A DNA stretch of 64,000 bases from an uncultured Ectothiorhodospiraceae bacterium (GTDB lineage: Bacteria > Pseudomonadota > Gammaproteobacteria > XJ16 > Halofilaceae): contig CAJXKK010000012.1 of NCBI GenBank assembly GCA_913055615.1, positions 1 to 64,000 on the forward strand, given 5' to 3'. Both the position numbers and the translations under genes were made by a program. This document shows, piece after piece, positions 36,316 to 44,557 of this stretch. The notes beneath the pieces were generated by a model, which worked only from the letters and a program-made list of their open reading frames with translations, was not told where the DNA came from and ran no database searches. The stretch's first letter is position 1. The number at the start of each line of letters is the position of its first letter.

Positions 36316-37182
36316 ATGTCGCTGCGTCGCCGCAACCTTGAGCTGAGCCTCCTCAGGACCTTCGTGGCCCTGGCGGATGTCGGCACCGTGACCGGAGTTG
36401 CCGAGCGTCTCGCGTACACGCAGTCCGCGGTGTCGATGCAGTTGCGGCGCCTGGAAAGCGCCGTCGAGGTGGAACTGGTTCGTCGCGAGGGCCGGAAGCT
36501 GGTATTGACCCCCGAAGGCCAGCGCCTGCTGAACTACGCGCGCCGTATGCTGGCGCTCAACGACGAGGCCTGGGCGGATCTGCGGTCGGGGCCCGTGACC
36601 GGTGTCCTCCGGATCGGTATACCGGAAGATTACGCGCCCCTGCTGTCACCGACGCTGGCGTATTTCCAGCAGGTCTATCCGTCGGTACAGCTCGAGATCC
36701 ACTGCGCATTGAGCGTGCAGCTGGTCCGCCAGGTGCGCGCCGGCGAACTCGACATCGCGATCACCACACGCCAGCGCAACAGTCCCGGCGGCGAGGTCCT
36801 GCGCCGCGAGCCACTGGTCTGGGTGGCGAGCCGTGCCCATGAGCCCGTGCTGGATGATCCGGTCGCGCTCGCACTGTTCTCGGCGGGCGAGGATGTTTTC
36901 CGCGAACTCGCGCTCGCCCGGCTGGAGACGGCCGGGCGCAGCTGGCGGGTCGCGTGTACCAGTCAGAGCCTGACCGGGATCCGCCCGGCCGTGGACGCGG
37001 GCCTGGCCATTGCGGTCGTGGCGCGCTACATGGTTACGCCGGATCTGCGTATTCTCGACGAGTCGAGCGGCCTGCCCGACCTGCCGTCCGTGGAGATCTC
37101 GCTGCACCGCCCGCCCGGACGCCCTTCTGAGCCGGCACGCTGGCTCGCCGGCCTGATCCAGGATCAGTGGCGGGAGGGCTGA
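36316..37182 (+). CDS. LysR-family transcriptional regulator
   Basis: 288 residues with an HTH at about 7-65 (GTVTGVAERLAYTQSAVSMQLRRLE) and an effector domain. The start ATG has no visible ribosome binding site. It is similar in the effector domain to the LysR protein at 16752. It lies opposite the EamA transporter, the likely target, and the ProC-like gene follows 68 bp after its stop, perhaps co-transcribed. Confidence 0.88.
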   Translation: MSLRRRNLELSLLRTFVALADVGTVTGVAERLAYTQSAVSMQLRRLESAVEVELVRREGRKLVLTPEGQRLLNYARRMLALNDEAWADLRSGPVTGVLRIGIPEDYAPLLSPTLAYFQQVYPSVQLEIHCALSVQLVRQVRAGELDIAITTRQRNSPGGEVLRREPLVWVASRAHEPVLDDPVALALFSAGEDVFRELALARLETAGRSWRVACTSQSLTGIRPAVDAGLAIAVVARYMVTPDLRILDESSGLPDLPSVEISLHRPPGRPSEPARWLAGLIQDQWREG

Positions 37183-37250
37183 TCGTCGTCACGGGGTGTG
37201 CCTGCGTTACCCTGACGAATCCAATTGCATGCGCGGCATCGGGAGGGAGA

Positions 37251-38024
37251 GTGAACGTCGGTTTCATTGGCACTGGCCGGATTACCCGGCGCCTGATCCG
37301 GGGACTGGACCACCAGGAACATGCGATCACCATCACCCGGCGCAGCGAGTCGGTGTCGAGTGAACTGGTGGCGGAGGATCCGGCCATCGAGGTCGTGGAG
37401 ACGGCGCAGGAAGTCGTCAATCGCAGCGAGGCCGTTTTTGTCTGCCTCGCGGCGGATGTGGCGCGCGAGGTGCTTCCCCGCGTGTCATTCTCTCGGGGTC
37501 ACGCCGTGATCAGTGTCATGGCGGGATTCCCGCTTGAGGAACTGCGGTCCGCGGTGTCGCCGGCGACTGAAATCTGCGTGACGATCCCGATGCCGGTGAT
37601 CGAGCAGGGCGGATGCCCATTGCCGGTGTATCCCGCCTCGTTGGCACTCGAAACGCTGTATGGGCCACGCAACCCGGTGATCCCCGTGGTCAACGAGTCA
37701 GCGCTTGAGCCCTTCTGGGCCGTGAGCGGGACCATGGCGAGTGTACTCGAAGAACTGCGGACGATCGCCGCGTGGCTCGGGGACCGGATCGGCGATGCGG
37801 ACGCCGCCGAGCGTTACGTAACCCATCTGTTCGGTGCGCAGTTGTCCGACCTGCAGACCGACACCGCCGGTCGCCTCGACACCGTGCTCCAGGATCTCTC
37901 GATCGGCGGTGGTCTCAACGCCACGCTGCACGATCGCATCGAGGGTTCGGGGCACTATGACGAGCTCCGGGCCGGGCTCGACGCGCTTTACGATCGCGTC
38001 AGGAGTCAGGGAAACGCCGGTTAA
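37251..38024 (+). CDS. Pyrroline-5-carboxylate reductase-like protein (ProC family)
   Basis: 257 residues from a GTG start just after GGGAGGGAGA. The Rossmann start is NVGFIGTGRITRRLIRGL, followed by a ProC-like strand pattern (VFVCLAADVAREVLP, VISVMAGFPLEEL, ICVTIPMPVIEQGG). The C-terminal dimerisation region is shorter and divergent compared with housekeeping ProC. Near hydroxyproline-betaine genes it could reduce a pyrroline carboxylate. It is unlikely to be the sole housekeeping ProC. Confidence 0.75.
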   Translation: MNVGFIGTGRITRRLIRGLDHQEHAITITRRSESVSSELVAEDPAIEVVETAQEVVNRSEAVFVCLAADVAREVLPRVSFSRGHAVISVMAGFPLEELRSAVSPATEICVTIPMPVIEQGGCPLPVYPASLALETLYGPRNPVIPVVNESALEPFWAVSGTMASVLEELRTIAAWLGDRIGDADAAERYVTHLFGAQLSDLQTDTAGRLDTVLQDLSIGGGLNATLHDRIEGSGHYDELRAGLDALYDRVRSQGNAG

Positions 38025-38049
38025 GCGAGCGCTGATTCCAGGGAGTCCC

Positions 38050-38104
38050 GCAGGTCGGGCTTGCAGCCCGACACTCTCAAGCGTCTGATGTAAGCCCGAC
38101 CTGC
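38050..38104. repeat. Intergenic palindrome, GCAGGTCGGGCTT arms
   Basis: The 13-bp arm at 38050-38062 is exactly complementary to 38092-38104. An alternative hairpin GTCGGGCT-TGC-AGCCCGAC (38054-38072) uses the left arm. It lies in the 190-bp gap between convergent genes and may also help termination. Confidence 0.75.
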
Positions 38105-38214
38105 ATCATTATTCAATCGGCCGACCGGTTTTAATCAGAGCTTCCCTGACGCGCTGCGTGGTTGTTACCAGGGTTCCCTCGGTGGGCCTTCCCGGGACGT
38201 CGCGTGGCATTCCG

Positions 38215-39504
38215 CTACCTTCGGTCGACGCCGGTCATGGAGGCAGCTTCGATCAGGATCGCCCGCAAGTCATTGACGTTCGTGCCGGTCGGGCCGGTGA
38301 TTACGAGATCGTCGAGCGACTCGAAGTAGGTGTAGGCGTCGTGGCCCGCGAGAGACTGCAGCGGATCGAGGCGGGCCGCGCGCCCGCGTTCCAGGGTGCC
38401 GGGCCCGATCAGCGCGCCGGCATTGCGTTCGCTGCCGTCGATGCCGTCCGTATCGCAGGCGAGCGCGTGGATCCGCTCATGGCCCGCCAGCGCGACCGCC
38501 AGCGACAGGGCGAATTCGGTGTTGCGGCCACCGCGACCGGCGCGGCCCGAGATCGTGACGCTCGACTCGCCGCCGCTCAGGAGTACCGCCGGCGGTGATA
38601 CTGGTTGTCCGTGCAGGGCGACACTGCGGGCGATGCCCGCGAAGACCGTTCCCATATCCGCGGCCTCACCCTCCAGCGCATCGCCCAGGATCAGGGGCGT
38701 GATGCCCTGCTCGCGGGCTGCGGCGGCGGCCGCTTCCAGGCTTTGCATGGGCGAGCAGATGATCGCGTGCCGGCAACGCTCCCCGAGTTCGGCGGCGCTC
38801 GGCAGCGGATCGTCGCGCTCGGCCGCGCGCAGCGCATCCGGGACCGGGACGCCGTAGCGTTCGAGCACGGCCTCGGCCTCGCCCGCCCGGAAGGGCGAGG
38901 CCACGGTTGGCCCGGAGGCGATCGTGGCCGGGTCGTCGCCGGGCACATCCGAGACCAGCAGGGTGTAGACCGGCGCCGGGGCCGCGAGCGCGGCCAGGCG
39001 CCCGCCCTTGATGCGGGATACGGCCTGGCGTACGCAGTTGATCTCGCGGATGCTGGCACCGCTTTTCAGCAGAGCGCCGGTGAGCGCGCGTTTGTCCTCC
39101 AGGCTGAATCCCTCGGCCGGGTCGCAGAGCAGGGCGGAGCCACCGCCGGAGATCAGGGCGATGACCTCGTCATCGGCGTTCAGCCCGGTCACGCACTCGC
39201 GCATGCGCCGGGCTGCGGCGACGCTGCGCTCGTCCGGTACCGGGTGGCTGGCGGTCAGGCACTCGATGGCCCGGCACTCGCACGGGGTTCCTTGCGGTAG
39301 TGCGACCGTGCCAATCACGTCGCCGCCGCGCGCGGCTTCCAGTGCCTCCGCCATCCCGGCGGTCGCCTTGCCGGCCCCGACGACGATGGTCCGCCCGTGC
39401 GGCGCGGGGGGGAGGTGATCGGCAAGATGGCGTCCGGGCTCGGCGGCGGCCACGGCGCGGTCGAACAGATGGCGCAGGAACGCATTCGGGGCGGGGTCGG
39501 TCAT
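38215..39504 (-). CDS. Glycerate 2-kinase (type II, MOFRL family)
   Basis: 429 residues from the ATG at 39504 (a second ATG lies directly upstream; GGAG spacing favours 39504). IVVGAGKATAGMAEALE, the phosphate-binding region SGGGSALL, the DVPGDDPATIASGPT segment and the C-terminal MOFRL part (TDGIDGSERNAGALI) are clear. It phosphorylates glycerate, feeding 2-phosphoglycerate into central metabolism. It would receive carbon from glyoxylate or glycine/serine. It follows the GFA-domain gene on the same strand. Confidence 0.92.
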   Translation of the reverse strand: MTDPAPNAFLRHLFDRAVAAAEPGRHLADHLPPAPHGRTIVVGAGKATAGMAEALEAARGGDVIGTVALPQGTPCECRAIECLTASHPVPDERSVAAARRMRECVTGLNADDEVIALISGGGSALLCDPAEGFSLEDKRALTGALLKSGASIREINCVRQAVSRIKGGRLAALAAPAPVYTLLVSDVPGDDPATIASGPTVASPFRAGEAEAVLERYGVPVPDALRAAERDDPLPSAAELGERCRHAIICSPMQSLEAAAAAAREQGITPLILGDALEGEAADMGTVFAGIARSVALHGQPVSPPAVLLSGGESSVTISGRAGRGGRNTEFALSLAVALAGHERIHALACDTDGIDGSERNAGALIGPGTLERGRAARLDPLQSLAGHDAYTYFESLDDLVITGPTGTNVNDLRAILIEAASMTGVDRR

Positions 39505-39568
39505 CATGGACTCCACGTCCACCACTGCCCGGGCATGTTCAATGTTGCTCCACGGACGGCTCTTGGAT

Positions 39569-39940
39569 TCACCGGGCCTGCCATTCGCTCCGCGATCCCT
39601 GGTGATAATCGCGGAGCGGTTGCGGTTCGAGCGGGCTGTCGAGCGCCGATATGGCGAGGCCGAAGGTGCCGGCGCCGTCGCGCATGAACTGCAGGGACGA
39701 GCCGCACTCGCGGCAGAAAGTCCGCTGCGCGACGTCGGAGGAGCGGTAAGTGGCGATGGATTCCGCGCCGGCGGTGACCGAGAAATCTTCGTGCCGGAAG
39801 CGGGCGAAAGTGGCGAACGGGGCACCGTGCGCTTTCTGGCACATGCGGCAGTGGCAGCGGATGATCTCGCTTGGTGTGGCGGCGACTTCGAATTGGACCG
39901 CGCTGCACAGGCAGGCGCCTTTCAGGTTTTCGCGTACCAA
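39569..39940 (-). CDS. GFA (CENP-V/GFA) domain protein
   Basis: 123 residues if started at the TTG at 39940; AAGGG lies about 9 bases upstream. Zinc-binding cysteines are visible as CLC (10-12), CHCRMC (29-34) and CRECG. The fold is that of glutathione-dependent formaldehyde-activating enzymes, though many members have no proven activity. Formaldehyde is a by-product of the demethylations encoded in this window, so the link is suggestive but not proof. Confidence 0.8.
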   Translation of the reverse strand: MVRENLKGACLCSAVQFEVAATPSEIIRCHCRMCQKAHGAPFATFARFRHEDFSVTAGAESIATYRSSDVAQRTFCRECGSSLQFMRDGAGTFGLAISALDSPLEPQPLRDYHQGSRSEWQAR

Positions 39941-40052
39941 CGGTTATGCCCTTGATGCGGGTGTGGCTTGCCCCGCGCTGGGGCACATATGTGGATGCTA
40001 CCGGATCAGCGCGGTCCTGTGGCCGGCCATGGGCCGCGAGGCCGGTGAACCA

Positions 40053-41366
40053 TCAGGAGGCTGCGACTGCTCCAGCCTCCGCAGCCACGATCCGGCTGAT
40101 ATCGACGCCGGCACCCGCCGGCGTCAATGCCCGGGCGATCCGGCTCGCCGGGTTGTGCTCCTCGGCCGCCGCGCTCTCCGCCAGGTTGATCAACAGGCGT
40201 TTCTCATAGGCCTCACCATCGGGTGTGCGGACCATCCGCAGGGTCGGCTGGAGGCGGGCGTCTGGGCGGGTGTTGACGACGACGCCGATGGAGCCGTTAT
40301 CGAGTTCGACCACGCTGCCGACAGGGAAAATGCCGAGGCAACGGATGAACGTCTCCACCAGATCCGTACCAAAGGCGTCGTGTTCGTGACGATACAGTTG
40401 ATGGAGGGCCTCATCCGCCGCCATGGCGCCGCGATAGGCGCGATCGCTGGTCATGGCGTCATAGGTGTCGACCAGGCCCACGACGCGTACCGTCAGCGGG
40501 ATCTGCTCGCCCTTCAACCCAAACGGATACCCCGTGCCGGTTACGCGTTCATGGTGCAGACGCACGATGTCGAGCACGGCTGGGGGTATCCCGCGACTAT
40601 CGGCCAGGAGCCGGTAGCCGTCCTCGGGGTGGCGCTTGATGATGGCGAATTCCGCGTCGGTCAGCGGCCCGCGCTTGTTCAGGATCGCGTCCGGGGTCCG
40701 CGTCTTGCCGATATCGTGGAGCAGCGCGCCCGTGCCGAGAGTAACGAGTTCGTCTTGAGCGAGCCCGAGGTGGAGACCGAATGCGAGCGCGAGCACGCAG
40801 ACATTGACGCAGTGGATCGAGGTGTATTCGTCGCGGTTCTTGAGGCTGGTCAGCCACAGCGCAGCGCTGGCATCCGCGGATACCCGGCTCACGAGCTCCT
40901 CGACGGCCACCCGGGATGCGCGGGTGTCCACGCTTTTGCCGAGGCGGAGATCCGTCATGATCCGATCGACGGCCTGGCGCGCCTCATCGCGGCCGGCCTT
41001 GGCGGCGGCTACCGATGCGCGGAATCGTTTGCCCGCAGGGAAGCGCTCACCGGCGGTCTCCGCCTGCTCCGGGCGTTGCGTTGCCGGCGTCTGCGGTGGC
41101 GTGGATTCCGACCGGCGGACGCGCTTCACGGACGTGTTCTCCGCTTCCCGGAACGCGGCCTTGAGGGCTTGCAGGTCGGATCGCTCGGGGTCGACGTAGA
41201 CGAAGCAGCAGTACCGCTCCAGAGTCCGGATCTCTCCAACCTCCTGGATCGCAAACCCCTGGAACAGGAACGGCGTGTCGAGCCACGGCCGGTCGAGCGC
41301 GGCGACGTACAGTCCCGGGCGCAGACAGGCCGCCGGGAGTTTCAGTTGGTGCTCTGGATTGTCCAC
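40053..41366 (-). CDS. HD-GYP domain cyclic-di-GMP phosphodiesterase with DUF3391
   Basis: 437 residues from the GTG at 41366, preceded by GAGGGGGG. An N-terminal DUF3391 (residues 1-65) is followed by a low-complexity linker. The HD-GYP domain has LLHDIGK, HHERVTGTGYPFGLKGEQI and DTYDAMTSDRAYR, with metal and GYP residues intact. It should hydrolyse cyclic di-GMP in the cytoplasm. The gene stands alone, with 112 bp to the GFA gene. Confidence 0.93.
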   Translation of the reverse strand: MDNPEHQLKLPAACLRPGLYVAALDRPWLDTPFLFQGFAIQEVGEIRTLERYCCFVYVDPERSDLQALKAAFREAENTSVKRVRRSESTPPQTPATQRPEQAETAGERFPAGKRFRASVAAAKAGRDEARQAVDRIMTDLRLGKSVDTRASRVAVEELVSRVSADASAALWLTSLKNRDEYTSIHCVNVCVLALAFGLHLGLAQDELVTLGTGALLHDIGKTRTPDAILNKRGPLTDAEFAIIKRHPEDGYRLLADSRGIPPAVLDIVRLHHERVTGTGYPFGLKGEQIPLTVRVVGLVDTYDAMTSDRAYRGAMAADEALHQLYRHEHDAFGTDLVETFIRCLGIFPVGSVVELDNGSIGVVVNTRPDARLQPTLRMVRTPDGEAYEKRLLINLAESAAAEEHNPASRIARALTPAGAGVDISRIVAAEAGAVAAS

Positions 41367-41629
41367 GCATTCCCCCCTCGGCGCTCCGTACCCATTCCGC
41401 ACGAGTGTTGGATCATTTCGGTGGAGCAGCGGCCCGGGCCCGCGGACCGCATTCCGCGCGACTGCCTGGGCCCATGATCGCCCCGGTGTATTTACAAGCA
41501 AAATTCGCACCCACCCGCGGGGGCTCCGGGCGACCGCATTACTGAGCCGTTCCGGGCGACCACGCGGACTGCTATCGTGCGGGTAGGCGGGTTTACGCGA
41601 CGGTGGCGTCAGGTCGTCGCGTGCCGCGG

Positions 41630-42028
41630 CTACAGGGTCGGGTGTCCCGGTTGCGCATGGGTCTTTTCGTGCCGCTTCTGGCAAACCAGGCAGCGTGTTG
41701 CTGTCGGCGAGGCTTGCAGGCGTTCGAAGTCAATCGCCTCGCCACAGTCGATACAGGTGCCGCAAGTGCCGAGCGCGAGCCGTTCCTCGGCCGCCTGGAC
41801 GTCGCGCAGATCCGCGATCTCGCGCTGTATCCCGGCCAGTTCGGCGTCGACCAGGAGTTCGGCAAGCGCATGATCCTCAAGGTCGCCCACCTGGCCGACA
41901 AGATCGCTGTAACCGGTCCGTTCCTGCGCCTCGAGGTGACTGTCGATCGCGGCCGTAAGCGCCGCTCGCCGTTCCGCCAGAAGCCTGGCCAGTTGCTCGG
42001 TCTGGGCGCTTGTCAGTTGTCCGTTCAT
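41630..42028 (-). CDS. DksA/TraR-family zinc-finger protein
   Basis: 132 residues from ATG 42028 with GGAG upstream. A helical region (residues 5-80) precedes a four-cysteine zinc finger CGTCIDCGEAI...CLVCQKRHE. It is shorter than housekeeping DksA and probably a DksA-like paralogue acting on RNA polymerase. The same frame stays open 110 codons upstream to 42358, but no domain is visible there and the internal ATG is better. Confidence 0.85.
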   Translation of the reverse strand: MNGQLTSAQTEQLARLLAERRAALTAAIDSHLEAQERTGYSDLVGQVGDLEDHALAELLVDAELAGIQREIADLRDVQAAEERLALGTCGTCIDCGEAIDFERLQASPTATRCLVCQKRHEKTHAQPGHPTL

Positions 42029-42357
42029 GGCATCTCCGTTTGCGTGATGACTGTCAGTGAATGCAATCCTCGTGGCCGCGGGTACCCCGGTATCCGCCCG
42101 TCCACGTTCATGCCATCCGATATAGCGGCCCCACACCGTGCGAAAACACAACGACGGGTTGGAGTTGACGATCATCTCCAGCGCGAGGCTGGTGTGCCCC
42201 GTGCGGTAGAGCATCTCCTGTTGGGCGCACACGAACCGGGGTTCGTGGACGTCGTCGCGCGGGGTCGACACGGTCTCGCCATGCTCCGTGTCGGCAATGC
42301 CGTGGTTGTTCAGATTCTCCCGGATCGCGCCGCGGCACCGTACCCGTGCGCGGCCCA
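42029..42357. other. Unexplained 329-bp stretch upstream of the DksA-like gene
   Basis: The frame is open on the minus strand through 42358, yet the encoded residues match nothing I recognise. It ends exactly where the MITE-like element begins. It may contain the DksA-like promoter or a decayed gene end. Confidence 0.4.
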
Positions 42358-42524
42358 CTAGCAGTCTGTCGGACTTAGGGCGTCGTAGCGAGGCGAGTGG
42401 GAATCGAGGCCAGATTTTCGATCATCCGAGGAGAATAGTGGTGACTATTTGACGAGGAGGATCGGGAATATGGACCGATTCCCACTTGCCGCAGTAGATG
42501 AGCCTAAGTCCGACAGACTGCTAG
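42358..42524. mobile_element. MITE-like element with perfect 22-bp terminal inverted repeats
   Basis: The left end 42358-42379 (beginning CTAGCAGTCTGTCGGACT) and right end 42503-42524 are perfect complements. A second inner arm pair GGCGAGTGGGAATCG / CGATTCCCACTTGCC (near 42392-42406 and 42477-42491) has one mismatch. Both ends carry CTAG, which could be a palindromic target duplication. At 167 bp and with no gene inside, it is a non-autonomous element candidate; the parental IS family is not identified. Confidence 0.65.
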
Positions 42525-42532
42525 GGCAGGGA

Positions 42533-42985
42533 TTATTCCCCGCGGCGCTCGCCGGCGGGCACATGGGCACGGGCGAGCGCCCGGATCGCGGCATCGTCAC
42601 CCGGATCCCAGGTCGCACCGCAGGGCTGGTGCATGATGACCTGCCAGGCCTCCAGCGGAACGCGATAGCCGGAGCGCCATTGGCCGCGCTCGCCCACCGC
42701 CGCGACGGCGCCCTGGTCACGGATGGGGCCGATATCGGCGTACTGGCGGACCAGTTCCGTGACCGCCCGGGTCAGTTCCGGGTCGTGCACGCGGGTACGC
42801 CATTCCGTGGGGATCTCCACCCAGGCGTTACGGCCCCGCCGCACGCAGCGCCAGTCCGGCGCGAGTTCCTCGAGCCGCTGATCGCGTACCCGCGGTTCAG
42901 GTTGGCCATCCGCCCAGTACCAGCCCCCGTCGCCCCGTCGCAGGGCACCGTCGAGTTCTGTAATCTCGGGTAAAGTGATACTCAT
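42533..42985 (-). CDS. Hypothetical protein
   Basis: 150 residues from ATG 42985 (MSITLPEITELDGALRRGDGGWYWADGQP). It is rich in charged and Trp residues, with no signal peptide or membrane segment and no recognised domain. Acceptable codon use and an independent start suggest a real small gene. It ends 9 bp from the MITE-like element. Confidence 0.55.
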   Translation of the reverse strand: MSITLPEITELDGALRRGDGGWYWADGQPEPRVRDQRLEELAPDWRCVRRGRNAWVEIPTEWRTRVHDPELTRAVTELVRQYADIGPIRDQGAVAAVGERGQWRSGYRVPLEAWQVIMHQPCGATWDPGDDAAIRALARAHVPAGERRGE

Positions 42986-43087
42986 CACGGCGTTCCGTGG
43001 AACCCTTGTCTGATCGGTTCCGGTTCCGGGAACAGAAGACCACGCCCAGACGCCCGCTTGCAAGCGCGCACGAACGCAAAGACGATT

Positions 43088-43143
43088 CTGCCGCCTGCCG
43101 CCTGCCGCCTGCCGCCTGCCGCCTGCCGCCTGCCGCCTGCAGC
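43088..43143. repeat. Heptamer tandem array (CTGCCGC) x 8
   Basis: Seven perfect CTGCCGC units (43088-43136) are followed by a degenerate eighth (CTGCAGC). A 7-base unit in noncoding DNA is prone to slippage. It lies upstream of the hypothetical gene at 42533, about 100 bp from its start. Confidence 0.9.
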
Positions 43144-43150
43144 CTTAGAA

Positions 43151-43282
43151 CGTAGGCCGGCTTTGCGCGGTCCGCGCCAATGGATACGGGCCTGGACGCC
43201 TCGCCGCGCAATGCCGGCATTCCCCGGCGGGAAATGGCGATGCAAACGGGCATGCCACGGGCCCGGGGAAAACCGGCCTACG
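43151..43282. repeat. Intergenic inverted repeat, CGTAGGCCGG arms
   Basis: CGTAGGCCGG (43151-43160) pairs with 43273-43282. The arms are related to those at 29005-29113. The element is flanked on both sides by a heptamer tandem array. Confidence 0.65.
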
Positions 43283-43285
43283 ATC

Positions 43286-43341
43286 CTTCGCCCTTCGCCC
43301 TTCGCCCTTCGCCCTTCGCCCTTCGCCCTTCGCCCTTCGCC
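43286..43341. repeat. Heptamer tandem array (CTTCGCC) x 8
   Basis: Eight perfect CTTCGCC units run from 43286 to 43341 and stop two bases before the YceI stop codon. Unit length equals that of the array at 43088, but the unit sequence differs. Confidence 0.92.
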
Positions 43342-43342
43342 C

Positions 43343-43927
43343 TCAACCCTCATGCTTCAGCAGCAGATCCACCTCGACATCCACCTGCCGCCCCACGGTA
43401 TCCCCGGACGACCACTCGCCCGTACCCACCTCCCAGCGCGTGCGGTCCATGCTCAGCCCGCCCTGCATTACCGCCGTGGCCTTGCCCTCGATACGGGCGC
43501 TGTCGCCCTGGCGCGTCCAGGTGAACGGCAGCGTGACCTCGTGGGTGTTCGACTTGATGGTCAGGTCGGCGACGGCCTCGTACGAATCGCCCTCTTTATG
43601 CTCGATCCGCTTCGTCTCGAATCGTGCCCGGGGGAATTCCTCGAACCAGAACCACGGTTTATCGGCCAGCGTGCTGTCGCGGTCGGCGGACCCCGTATCC
43701 ACGCTGGTCACATCGACGGTCACGTCGAAGGCGCTGGCGTCGAGATCGTCGGCATGGAAGGTCATATCGGCGTCGAAATCCTCAAACCGGCCGCTGAACT
43801 CGCTGCCGGTCTGGGTCGCCGTGAACCCGAGAAGGCTCTCCTCATGGATGACGGACCAGTTGCCCGCATGGGCCAGCGGCGTGGCGGCCAGCAACAGGAT
43901 TAGGGCACGCGCCAGGTCGGCTCGCAT
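43343..43927 (-). CDS. YceI-family periplasmic protein
   Basis: 194 residues with a signal peptide (LARALILLLAATPLAHA) and a lipocalin-like YceI domain (NWSVIHEESLLGFTATQTGSEFSGRFEDF). YceI proteins bind isoprenoid or amphiphilic ligands in the periplasm. It lies immediately after cytochrome b561 in a YceI-b561-YceI set of three, and its 3' end abuts a heptamer array. Confidence 0.92.
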   Translation of the reverse strand: MRADLARALILLLAATPLAHAGNWSVIHEESLLGFTATQTGSEFSGRFEDFDADMTFHADDLDASAFDVTVDVTSVDTGSADRDSTLADKPWFWFEEFPRARFETKRIEHKEGDSYEAVADLTIKSNTHEVTLPFTWTRQGDSARIEGKATAVMQGGLSMDRTRWEVGTGEWSSGDTVGRQVDVEVDLLLKHEG

Positions 43928-43932
43928 ATCGA

Positions 43933-44514
43933 TTACTCTCCGCGAATGGGATCGCTCGCGCGGCTGAAAGGCAGCATCCGCCTGAGCACCGTGTCGCGAT
44001 TGACGATGTGGTGTTTGAGCGCGCCCAGGACGTGCAGCGCAAGCAGCCCGCAGATGGTGATGAACATCCAGTAGTGGGCCGCTTTCGCGAGATCACCGAC
44101 GGCGGATTCATCGGCACTCGCAGGGATAATGTCCGGGACCGGGAAAACGCCGTACAGGTCGAGCGGGAAATTGGCCGCCGAGTGGATCACCCAGCCCGAC
44201 AGCGGCATGGCGATCATCAGCACATAGAGCAGCACGTGGCTGGTGTGGGCGAGGGCGCGCTCCCAGCCGGACATGTCGCTCGGCAGGCGCGGACTCGGGT
44301 TGGTGAAACGCCACAGCAGCCGCAGCAGGGCCAGCCAGAGCACGGTCAGGCCGATACTCTTGTGCCAGTAGAACGCCTCCACCTTGGTCGGCGACACGGC
44401 CAGACCCTCGGCCCAGTAACCGAGGCCCAGATTGGTGATGATCAACAGCGCGATCAGCCAATGGAAGGCCTTGGCGATCGTGCCCCAGTTGCTCGATGTA
44501 TTGCGCAGCCGCAT
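43933..44514 (-). CDS. Cytochrome b561
   Basis: 193 residues from ATG 44514. Four membrane helices and heme-ligand histidines are visible (KAFHWLIALL, AFYWHKSIGL, LAHTSHVLLYVLM, AAHYWMFITICGLLALHVLGALKHH). It is an inner-membrane diheme electron carrier. Flanked by two YceI genes, as often seen, where it may serve superoxide or quinone chemistry. Confidence 0.92.
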   Translation of the reverse strand: MRLRNTSSNWGTIAKAFHWLIALLIITNLGLGYWAEGLAVSPTKVEAFYWHKSIGLTVLWLALLRLLWRFTNPSPRLPSDMSGWERALAHTSHVLLYVLMIAMPLSGWVIHSAANFPLDLYGVFPVPDIIPASADESAVGDLAKAAHYWMFITICGLLALHVLGALKHHIVNRDTVLRRMLPFSRASDPIRGE

Positions 44515-44557
44515 CTTTTTCGCCCGGGACGGGCGCACCCGCCCCGGACTCCCCTGT

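Noticed and set aside
43088-43341. Possible CRISPR array
   Set aside because: The repeats are directly adjacent 7-mers with no spacers and no cas genes.
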